A stretch of 12,684 nt of DNA, from contig JBOHPP010000211.1 in NCBI GenBank assembly GCA_050731755.1, positions 1 through 12,684 on the forward strand. The letters are read 5' to 3'. The notes below the pieces were generated by a model. It was given only the letters and a program-made list of their open reading frames with translations, did not search any database and was not told where the DNA came from. Shown here one piece after another: positions 6,486 to 11,786 of the stretch (the first letter of the stretch is position 1; each line of letters opens with the position of its first letter). This DNA comes from JBOHPP01 sp050731755. GTDB lineage: Bacteria > Methylomirabilota > Methylomirabilia > Rokubacteriales > CSP1-6. Position numbers and translations under genes: made by a program.

Positions 6486-7001
6486 ATGAACGTCCGATCC
6501 CATCTGCTCGTGGTCACCGCACTGGCGGTGTCGATCGGCCTGGCGGGGTGCGACTCGGGGCCTTCGTCGGCGCCGACCAGCCAGGCCCCACAGGCTCCGC
6601 AAACTCCGCCGATGGCGACCGCGACGGCCGCCCCGAAGACACTGGCGGGAGACTTCGCGGCCACCGCCGAGCTGAAGAACGTCCACTTCGAGCTCGACCA
6701 GGCACGGGTCCGGCGAGCCGACGCCCGGCTCCTCGAGGGCAACGCGCGCTGGCTCAAATCCCGGCGGGAGATGGTGATCCTGGTCGGAGGGCACGCCGAC
6801 GAGCGCGGCTCCGACGCCTACAACGTGAGGCTCGCAGAGCGGCGCGCCGAGACGGTCAAGAAGTACCTGGTCGCTCAAGGCGTCGAGGCCGACCGCATAA
6901 CGACCACCAGCCACGGGGAGAGCCGTCCGGTCTGCGCCGACCACGCCGAGGGCTGCTGGTCCAAGAACCGGCGGGCCGAGTTCCAGGTCAAGCCCCGATA
7001 G
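6486..7001 (+). CDS. pal: Pal/OmpA-family peptidoglycan-associated lipoprotein
   Basis: A 171-residue lipoprotein. A signal peptide (NVRSHLLVVTALAVSIGLAG) ends in the lipobox LAGC with Cys22 as the lipidated residue. A Pro/Ala/Thr-rich linker runs to about residue 60, then an OmpA-like peptidoglycan-binding domain (about 65-169). Domain hallmarks are VHFELDQ, GHADERGSDAYN (D105), LAERRAETVKKYL (R120), SHGESRPVC and the Pal-type ending CWSKNRRAEF. It would anchor the outer membrane to peptidoglycan from the periplasmic face. The start at 6486 is preceded by GGGAGG (6473-6478); an upstream ATG in the same frame (6405) would put 27 residues before the signal peptide. No tolAQRB or ybgF neighbours are present, so it may be a Pal paralogue rather than the Tol-Pal protein itself. 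A sigma54-type promoter lies upstream. Confidence 0.88.
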   Translation: MNVRSHLLVVTALAVSIGLAGCDSGPSSAPTSQAPQAPQTPPMATATAAPKTLAGDFAATAELKNVHFELDQARVRRADARLLEGNARWLKSRREMVILVGGHADERGSDAYNVRLAERRAETVKKYLVAQGVEADRITTTSHGESRPVCADHAEGCWSKNRRAEFQVKPR

Positions 7002-7303
7002 CTCACTCGGAGGGGGGCTTCCATCCTCATCGGCGGGGGCCTCGACGGCTCTTGAAGTTGGAGGGGGCAGCGGCCACCCCCTCCAAACCTCCCCCGTTCA
7101 CGCGGCGTGCGACAACCGTTGCGCCGGCAAAGCCGGCGCTCGAAGCGCGATTACACCGACACGCCGGTGCCCCCACGCCCAACAAATCCTGCGCGCTTGG
7201 GGAGCCGCGTTGTAGTATCCCAGGTGCCCGGACGCGGCACCTTGGGCGGCGCGCGACAGTCGGGCAAAACGCGGCTCACTCACACGGCACGGAGGGGGAA
7301 CCG
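7002..7303. other. 302-bp intergenic stretch with repeat and hairpins
   Basis: It contains the right copy of the 70-bp repeat (7053-7122) and, at its edge, a perfect hairpin GCGCCGGC (7121-7128) with GCCGGCGC (7132-7139) closing an AAA loop. TTGTAGTATCC near 7210-7220 might hold a -10 for the next gene, but no -35 fits. GGAGG at 7291-7295 is the ribosome binding site of the next gene. No further gene is supported. Confidence 0.5.
7053..7122 (-). repeat. 70-bp hairpin-rich repeat, right copy (inverted relative to 6050-6119)
   Basis: This is the reverse-complement partner of 6050-6119. It holds a perfect 10-bp stem, TTGGAGGGGG with CCCCCTCCAA, separated by a nine-base loop, just after the Pal-like gene. 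It could act as a bidirectional stop signal. Conservation well outside the stem suggests a copied element rather than only a terminator. Confidence 0.75.
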
Positions 7304-7624
7304 ATGGCGAAAGGCGTAAGTCTTCTGCTGCTCAGCGTGTTTTGTGCGGCGTTGCTGGCGGGTTGCACGACGATGGCTAACGGCCCGGTGTCCGCACTGA
7401 TCGTGACCGACCAGAGGGGACCCGTCGCGATGGGAGCGGCCGCCGGTCAGTCCAAGGTCGGCCGATCCGAAGCCTGGGGCATCCTGATCTTCGCCACCGG
7501 TGATGCGAGCATTTCGGCGGCGATGAAGGCCGGCGGCATTACCAGAGTGCATCATGTCGACAGCGAGTCGCTGACGATCCTGGGGATCTACGCGAAGTAC
7601 ACGACGATCGTTTACGGGGAGTAA
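7304..7624 (+). CDS. TRL-like family lipoprotein
   Basis: A 106-residue small lipoprotein. The signal peptide ends in the lipobox LAGC with Cys21. The mature part follows the TRL-like family pattern (named from 'tRNA-associated locus' proteins of spirochaetes): a short Gly-Pro-Val segment, then ATGDAS (64-69), AMKAGGIT (73-80), RVHHVD (81-86), and the ending ILGIYAKYTTIVYGE. Members are exported, of unknown function, and often present in several copies. GGAGG at 7291-7295 is well placed for ATG 7304. The frame is open far upstream, but only this start gives a signal peptide. It stands alone between hairpin elements and is probably a single-gene transcript. Confidence 0.85.
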   Translation: MAKGVSLLLLSVFCAALLAGCTTMANGPVSALIVTDQRGPVAMGAAAGQSKVGRSEAWGILIFATGDASISAAMKAGGITRVHHVDSESLTILGIYAKYTTIVYGE

Positions 7625-7675
7625 CGCTTCCGACTCGGCGGGGCGCCGGCGAACCGCGGGTACCCGCCCCGATCC

Positions 7676-7705
7676 ATGGAGGGGGCCGTCGAGGCCCCCT
7701 TCCAT
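7676..7705 (+). terminator. Stem-loop after the TRL-like gene
   Basis: ATGGAGGGGGCC (7676-7687) pairs with GGCCCCCTTCCAT (7693-7705) around a GTCGA loop, with one bulged T. It is about 50 bases after the stop codon and just before the next promoter. There is no strong T-tract, so it may be a weak terminator or an insulating hairpin. Confidence 0.5.
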
Positions 7706-7718
7706 CAGCTTCCCACCC

Positions 7719-7748
7719 TTGACAGCGCGGCTCCGGGCGCAGTCTCAT
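7719..7748 (+). promoter_or_regulatory. Sigma70-type promoter for the racemase/dehydrogenase pair
   Basis: A perfect -35 TTGACA (7719-7724) is followed after 18 bp by TCTCAT (7743-7748), 4 of 6 matches to the -10. Transcription would start around 7755, leaving a leader of about 13 bases that carries the GGAGG site. This placement makes the in-frame ATG at 7747, inside the -10, unlikely as a start. Confidence 0.5.
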
Positions 7749-7767
7749 GACGGCGCCGGAGGTGGCT

Positions 7768-8775
7768 ATGCGCGCCGATCGCGTGCTCTCGACCATCGAC
7801 TTCCACACGGCGGGGATTGGAATGCGGCTGCTGACCAGCGGCCTGGGACGGCTGCCCGGCGGCACGATCGGCGACAAGCGCCGCTGGTTCCAGGAGCGCC
7901 TCGACCATCTTCGGACCGGGCTCTGTCTGGAGCCGCGCGGGCACCGCGGCCTGCTGATCGCGGTGATGACGGATCCGGTCACGCCGGGCGCGCACTTCGG
8001 CCTGTTCTTCATCTACCCCGGCGGCTACTACGTCTCGTGCGGCGAGGGCACGATCGGCGCGGCCACCGTGGCCATCGAGACAGGCATGGTGCCGCGCCAG
8101 GGGGCGGAGACGCCGGTCGTCATCGACACCGAGGCGGGTGTCGTGGAGACGATCGCCCGCGCTGACGGCGAGCGCGTCCGCGAGGTTACGCTCCGGTGGA
8201 CGGCCTCCTTCGTCGCGCTGCCCGGCCAGGTCGTGGAGGTCGACGGGGCGGGCGAGGTGCCGGTGGATATCGCGGTCGGCGTGGGCAACGTCTTCGCCGT
8301 CGTGGAGGCCGGGTACCTCGGGGTCGCCGTGCGGCGGGAGTTGGCCAAGAGGATCGGCCAGCGCGGCATGGCGGTCCGCGAGGCCGTCAACGCCCAGCTC
8401 GAGGTGGACGTGCCGGGCCTGGGCAAGACCAGCGTGGACAACGTCCTCGTCCATGAGCTGCCCGACGCCGACGGGGTGTCACCGAACGCGCTCGTGTGGG
8501 GGCCGGGTCAGGTCGACGCCGCGCCCTGCGGCTCGGGCACGTGCGCGCGCATGGCGCTCTTTCATCATCGCGGGCTCATGACCGTCGGGTCCACGGTCGT
8601 GAGCCGGGGGCTTCTGGGCCTCGACTTCCGGGGTCGGATCGCCGGTGAGACGGCCGTCGAGGGCCGGCGGGCGATCCTCCCGGAGATCACCGGCACCGCG
8701 TACCTCACCGGCTTCAGCCAGTTCCTGTTCGATCCCGACGATCCCGTGCGGGCCGGCTACCTCCTGGAGGCGTAA
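7768..8775 (+). CDS. Diverged proline racemase-like epimerase paralogue
   Basis: A 335-residue proline racemase superfamily protein. It keeps both catalytic cysteines, SCGEGTIGA (C91) and DAAPCGSGTCAR (C254), and the end motif EITGTAYLTGFSQF. It differs from the upstream paralogue and from family consensus at recognisable positions: the histidine of CGHG is Glu93; the substrate loop 'HTxGEPxR' reads HTAGIGMR (13-20); and SPCGTGT reads APCGSGT. An altered substrate is therefore likely, though still probably an epimerisation at C-alpha. ATG 7768 was chosen because GGAGG at 7758-7762 is ideally spaced and the N-terminus then lines up with the paralogue. The GGAGG site and start of the FAD dehydrogenase gene overlap or abut its end, so the two are expressed together: epimerise, then oxidise the D-isomer. 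Proline, hydroxyproline or a related imino acid is an inference. Confidence 0.87.
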   Translation: MRADRVLSTIDFHTAGIGMRLLTSGLGRLPGGTIGDKRRWFQERLDHLRTGLCLEPRGHRGLLIAVMTDPVTPGAHFGLFFIYPGGYYVSCGEGTIGAATVAIETGMVPRQGAETPVVIDTEAGVVETIARADGERVREVTLRWTASFVALPGQVVEVDGAGEVPVDIAVGVGNVFAVVEAGYLGVAVRRELAKRIGQRGMAVREAVNAQLEVDVPGLGKTSVDNVLVHELPDADGVSPNALVWGPGQVDAAPCGSGTCARMALFHHRGLMTVGSTVVSRGLLGLDFRGRIAGETAVEGRRAILPEITGTAYLTGFSQFLFDPDDPVRAGYLLEA

Positions 8776-8780
8776 CCGCC

Positions 8781-10031
8781 ATGAAGACGCTCGTCCTGGG
8801 CGGCGGCGTCGTGGGAGTGACCACGGCCTACTTCCTGGCCCGGGCCGGCCACGAGGTGACGGTCGTCGAGGAGAAGGACGGGCTGGGCCTGGAAGCCTCG
8901 GCGGCCAACGCCGGGATCATCGCGCCCGGCCACTCCTTCGCGTGGGCGTCCCCGCGGGCGCCACGCATGCTGTGGCACTCGCTGCGTGGCGCGGAGACGG
9001 CTATCCGCGTGCGGCTGGGGAGCGACCTCCGGCTCTACACGTGGGGGCTGCGCTTCCTGCGCGAGTGCACGGCCGAGCGGGCCCGCCGCAACACGCTCGT
9101 CAAGCTCCGGCTCTGCCAGTACAGCCAGGCGGTGATGAACGAGCTGGTGCGGGCCGAGGAACTCGACTACCACGCGATCACCCGCGGCGCGCTGTACCTC
9201 TACCGCGACCCGGCCGAGCTGGAGGCCGGGACCAAGAAGATGGCGCTGCTCGCCGAACACGGGCAGAAGCAGGAGACGCTCGACCCGGCCCAGGTGGCTC
9301 GGCTCGACCCCGTCTTCGAGCCGGTCAAGGGCAAGATCGCCGGGGCCATCCGCGATCTCGGCGACTCCAGCGGCGACGCCCAATTGTTCGTCGAGAACCT
9401 GGCCCGCGTCTGCCGCGAAAAGCTCGGCGTGGTCGTGAGGCTCGGCGTGCGGGTCACCGCGCTCCATGCCGAGGGTGACCGAATCGTGGCGGCGGCCACG
9501 ACCGATGGGCCGCTGACGGCGGACAACTACGTGCTCGCCCTCGGGGTCGGAAGCCCGATCGCGGCGCGGACGGCGGGCGTGAGCCTGCCCATCTATCCGG
9601 CGAAGGGCTACTCTTCGACGTTCCCGCTGAAGCCGGGAGGCCTGGCGCCGACCATCCCGGGAGTGGACGAGCAGTGGCTGGTCGGCTGGTCACGGCTGGG
9701 CGATCGGCTGCGCCTGACCTCGACCGCGGAGTTCGCCGGCTACGACTGGGGCTGGGCGCCGCGTGACTTCAACAACATCCTCCGCCTGGCCCGCGATCTT
9801 TTCCCTGACGCCGCCGACTGGGACCGAGGGCAGTACCGCGCGTGCCTGCGCCCGATGACCCCGGACGGCCCGCCGATCCTGGGCCTGGGCCGCCACCGCA
9901 ACCTCGTCCTCAACTGCGGTCACGGCCACATGGGCTGGACGATGGCCTGCGGCACGGCCCGGATCGTCGCCGACCTCATGACCGGCCGCATGCCCGAGCT
10001 CGATCTGCAGGGTCTGACGGCCCGGCGCTGA
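8781..10031 (+). CDS. DadA-like FAD-dependent D-amino acid dehydrogenase
   Basis: A 416-residue member of the DAO/DadA oxidoreductase family, which oxidises D-amino acids to imino or keto products and passes electrons to the respiratory chain. The N-terminal Rossmann motif GGGVVG (7-12) with the ribose-binding acid E30 marks FAD binding. SAANAGIIAPGHSFAWASP, PIYPAKGYS, RPMTPDGPPILG and GHGHMGWTMACG are DadA-type signatures. It starts five bases after the racemase-like gene stop, with GGAGG at 8766-8770 inside that gene. The pairing is like hydroxyproline catabolism, where 4-hydroxyproline epimerase feeds a D-hydroxyproline dehydrogenase, or like racemase/DadA pairs for alanine. The later hydroxyproline genes (deaminase, ketoglutarate semialdehyde dehydrogenase) are not next to it. 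The substrate cannot be fixed from sequence. The stop is seven bases before the integron cassette boundary. Confidence 0.9.
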   Translation: MKTLVLGGGVVGVTTAYFLARAGHEVTVVEEKDGLGLEASAANAGIIAPGHSFAWASPRAPRMLWHSLRGAETAIRVRLGSDLRLYTWGLRFLRECTAERARRNTLVKLRLCQYSQAVMNELVRAEELDYHAITRGALYLYRDPAELEAGTKKMALLAEHGQKQETLDPAQVARLDPVFEPVKGKIAGAIRDLGDSSGDAQLFVENLARVCREKLGVVVRLGVRVTALHAEGDRIVAAATTDGPLTADNYVLALGVGSPIAARTAGVSLPIYPAKGYSSTFPLKPGGLAPTIPGVDEQWLVGWSRLGDRLRLTSTAEFAGYDWGWAPRDFNNILRLARDLFPDAADWDRGQYRACLRPMTPDGPPILGLGRHRNLVLNCGHGHMGWTMACGTARIVADLMTGRMPELDLQGLTARR

Positions 10032-10060
10032 TCGAGTGTTAGAGCGTCTGACCTAAGGAA

Positions 10061-10969
10061 ATGGGAAAGAAAAAAAAGAACCGCCGTTCGACAACACATA
10101 CACCGCTTTCACAACATCGGAAGACAGGAAGCGTCTTGCTGCCCCCACTCGCTGGCATCAACGTTCAGCCGGCAGTCTGGGATCGCGATTGGCTGCCCGA
10201 GTATTTGTGGGTCGCATCACTGCGAGGAGTCGTGCCGGTCGACCACCTGTTCCAGCCGTTCTACGCCTTCATGAACGCCGTGGAGGAGTTCTGGCCTACT
10301 GAGAGGCCGCCGCTGGGCCTCTTGAGTGACTTCCAAACCCTCGCACAAAGGCGACACGAATTTCTTGCGAAGCACGGTGCCCTCGTCCATGAGCTATTCC
10401 TGACTCCGTTCGGGCGACTCCTTGCGTTTTTCCCCGAATCGCCGGCAAGTTGGCTTGTCACCGAGAACTTCCTCGAGGAAGGCGGGCACCTCGATCCCGA
10501 CGTCGAATTGGGGGTTCTGCGAAAGCTTGTCGTCGAACTCTTCGATGGCCGCGGCGCGCTTGCAACTGCTGCTCGGATGGCGGTCTTCGGGCGGGTACTC
10601 AAGAGTGGACGCCTTCATTTCCCGCGGGACATGCTAATCGTTGAGATCCTGCCAAAGTATCCTCACAGGTGCTCAGACGATGAGCGCGCCATGGTCGAGA
10701 CATTTGTCCGCGCGACAATGGGCGCCTACCTTGGCGCCGAGGGCTCCTATAAGGACCGGACTTGGCCGCGGTATTTCTGGCGTCATAACTTCCACCTCGC
10801 GCCGTGCAAGCGAAGATCGATTCCCCTGGGCGGCAGCAAGCCGGTCTCGCAAGATCAGTTCGAGGTTCTCGTGCAGCGTCTCTCCAAGAATGCGCAGTCA
10901 GCACGATCGTATCTCGATCAACTGGCGCCAGCAGATCGACTACGATCTATACGAGCCAGAGCGCGGTGA
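10061..10969 (+). CDS. Cassette-borne hypothetical protein, N-terminal part (gene split by a frameshift)
   Basis: A 302-residue frame with no function I can assign. It begins with a very basic tail (MGKKKKNRR), then elements like KTGSVLLPPL and WDRDWLPEYLWVASL, and reads as a normal mixed helical protein until about residue 285 (SARSYLD). The last residues (RLRSIRARAR) look out of frame. The sensible sequence continues in the +1-shifted frame as WRQQIDYDLYEPERGEVL. One extra base around 10905-10925 would explain this, and an intact gene (10061-11627) would encode about 521 residues. It is either a decaying gene or an assembly error. AAGGA sits only about one base before the ATG, so initiation looks weak. 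Its low GC and position mark it as the cassette gene. Confidence 0.65.
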   Translation: MGKKKKNRRSTTHTPLSQHRKTGSVLLPPLAGINVQPAVWDRDWLPEYLWVASLRGVVPVDHLFQPFYAFMNAVEEFWPTERPPLGLLSDFQTLAQRRHEFLAKHGALVHELFLTPFGRLLAFFPESPASWLVTENFLEEGGHLDPDVELGVLRKLVVELFDGRGALATAARMAVFGRVLKSGRLHFPRDMLIVEILPKYPHRCSDDERAMVETFVRATMGAYLGAEGSYKDRTWPRYFWRHNFHLAPCKRRSIPLGGSKPVSQDQFEVLVQRLSKNAQSARSYLDQLAPADRLRSIRARAR

Positions 10970-11627
10970 GGTCTTGCATGGGCTCTTTGCCCGGTGTGTC
11001 CGTCTCTACTTACTGGTCCTAGAGAATCCTTCGCTCTGGGCGAGAGACACGACTGGCATCTTTCTACGATGCCTTGTAGATTCCGCAATAGCGTTCTGCT
11101 TCTTGGCTCAGAGGGGTACGGACCAGGACTTCGCGAACTTCCGAAATTATGGTGAGGCGCAGAAAAAGCTCTTGATGCTTCATCTGCAGGACTCACATCC
11201 CGATGAGGCGAGCATAGAAGGTCGGCAGGCGGCCGACATTTCGCAGGAGCTTGGCGGCTTTGCAGCTGAGATGATTCAGATCGACCTGGGCCATTGGTCC
11301 AAGAAGGACGCCAGACACCTTGCCCAGGCTGCCGGGCTGGAACAGTACTACCGCTTGGTCTTCTCTCCGACCAGCGCCGACGTCCATGGCACATGGGCGA
11401 GTCTCAAGGATTCGAACCTCGCGATTTGTGGTGAGCCGCTACACCGGTTTCATCGTCTCCCTACGTACGCCGAACCGCCGCTTTATGTGGACGCGCTTCA
11501 GGCGGTTCAGGCCTTGCTGCTGCACGTGCATTCGACAGGTGTGTCGGCCCTCAAGTATCCTCCGGATCTTCGACTGGAGAGTCTCCTCCCGAACAGCGGC
11601 GCAGCTACAACCGAGGAGAAGGGATGA
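10890..11627 (+). CDS. Cassette-borne hypothetical protein, C-terminal part (DUF5677-like)
   Basis: This frame gives 245 residues from ATG 10890, but no ribosome binding site precedes that ATG, and the first dozen residues look out of frame. Sensible sequence starts near NWRQQIDYDLYEPERG. It is therefore probably the second half of the gene begun at 10061. Features such as GEVLHGLFARCVRLYLL, ENPSLWARDT, FRNYGEAQKKLLML, HWSKKDARHLAQAAGL and SADVHGTWASL resemble the DUF5677 family by memory, a helical domain without known activity. The true frame ends in TGA about 18 bases before attC. Whether the cell makes a functional product depends on whether the shift is real. Confidence 0.65.
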   Translation: MRSQHDRISINWRQQIDYDLYEPERGEVLHGLFARCVRLYLLVLENPSLWARDTTGIFLRCLVDSAIAFCFLAQRGTDQDFANFRNYGEAQKKLLMLHLQDSHPDEASIEGRQAADISQELGGFAAEMIQIDLGHWSKKDARHLAQAAGLEQYYRLVFSPTSADVHGTWASLKDSNLAICGEPLHRFHRLPTYAEPPLYVDALQAVQALLLHVHSTGVSALKYPPDLRLESLLPNSGAATTEEKG

Positions 11628-11644
11628 AGTTGCTGCGGCGAGGG

Positions 11645-11718
11645 CGCTCTAACAACACGTTCGACCGGACCGCTGGCTCGCATTCGCTCGCCGCGGCCGG
11701 TCAACGTGCGCGATGGGC
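11645..11718 (+). other. attC: attC recombination site of the integron cassette
   Basis: The outer box is CTCTAAC (11647-11653), the reverse complement of the GTTAGAG at the cassette start. The arms pair as CGTT (11658-11661) with AACG (11703-11706), GACCGG (11663-11668) with CCGGTC (11697-11702), CCGC (11670-11673) with GCGG (11693-11696), and GGC (11675-11677) with GCC (11690-11692). C11662, A11669 and T11674 are bulged on one strand only, like the extrahelical bases by which integron integrases choose the attC strand. The right box reads GATGGGC (11712-11718), one mismatch from GTTRRRY, at the expected distance from CAAC. Confidence 0.75.
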
Positions 11719-11786
11719 GTCGCGGTCCCACCGTATGGAGCGACGATCGCGCACAACGAGCACCTAACCAACACGCTCGCCCTCGG

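Larger units (their letters stand above)
10039..11712 (+). mobile_element. Solitary integron gene cassette (core site to attC)
   Basis: The left boundary is a GTTAGAG core site (10038-10044), with crossover expected between G10038 and T10039. The right end is an attC-like site at 11645-11718. TGTTAGAGCG (10037-10046) is the exact reverse complement of CGCTCTAACA (11645-11654), as expected when one cassette's start and end pair. Excision would rebuild an attC ending GTGCGCGTTAGAGCG, with standard spacing. Between them is one gene frame, starting 22 bases inside the cassette and ending about 18 bases before attC, which is typical compact cassette design. The cassette is visibly richer in A+T than either flank. 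No integrase, attI or second cassette is present in the window. Confidence 0.75.

Noticed and set aside
6126..6944. 272-codon minus-strand frame over the Pal-like gene
   Set aside because: It is antisense to an intact signal peptide and OmpA domain. Its sequence is Arg/Ser-rich without motifs. Only its last 28 codons were kept, as a low-confidence separate candidate.
6311..7303. Long N-terminal extension in frame with the TRL-like lipoprotein
   Set aside because: A start at 7304 has a good ribosome binding site and creates a proper signal peptide and lipobox. The upstream part crosses the pal gene out of frame and the hairpin repeat.
7747..7767. Upstream ATG (7747) as start of the second racemase gene
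   Set aside because: It lies in the -10 region of the candidate promoter and has no ribosome binding site. The ATG at 7768 has GGAGG five bases before it.
10037..11654. Insertion sequence with 10-bp terminal inverted repeats
   Set aside because: No transposase is encoded and there is no target duplication. The right end folds as an attC with bulged bases, so an integron cassette explains the ends better.
11719..11786. A further cassette or gene between attC and the DUF222/HNH gene
   Set aside because: Only 68 bp are available, with no open frame carrying a ribosome binding site and no second core site.
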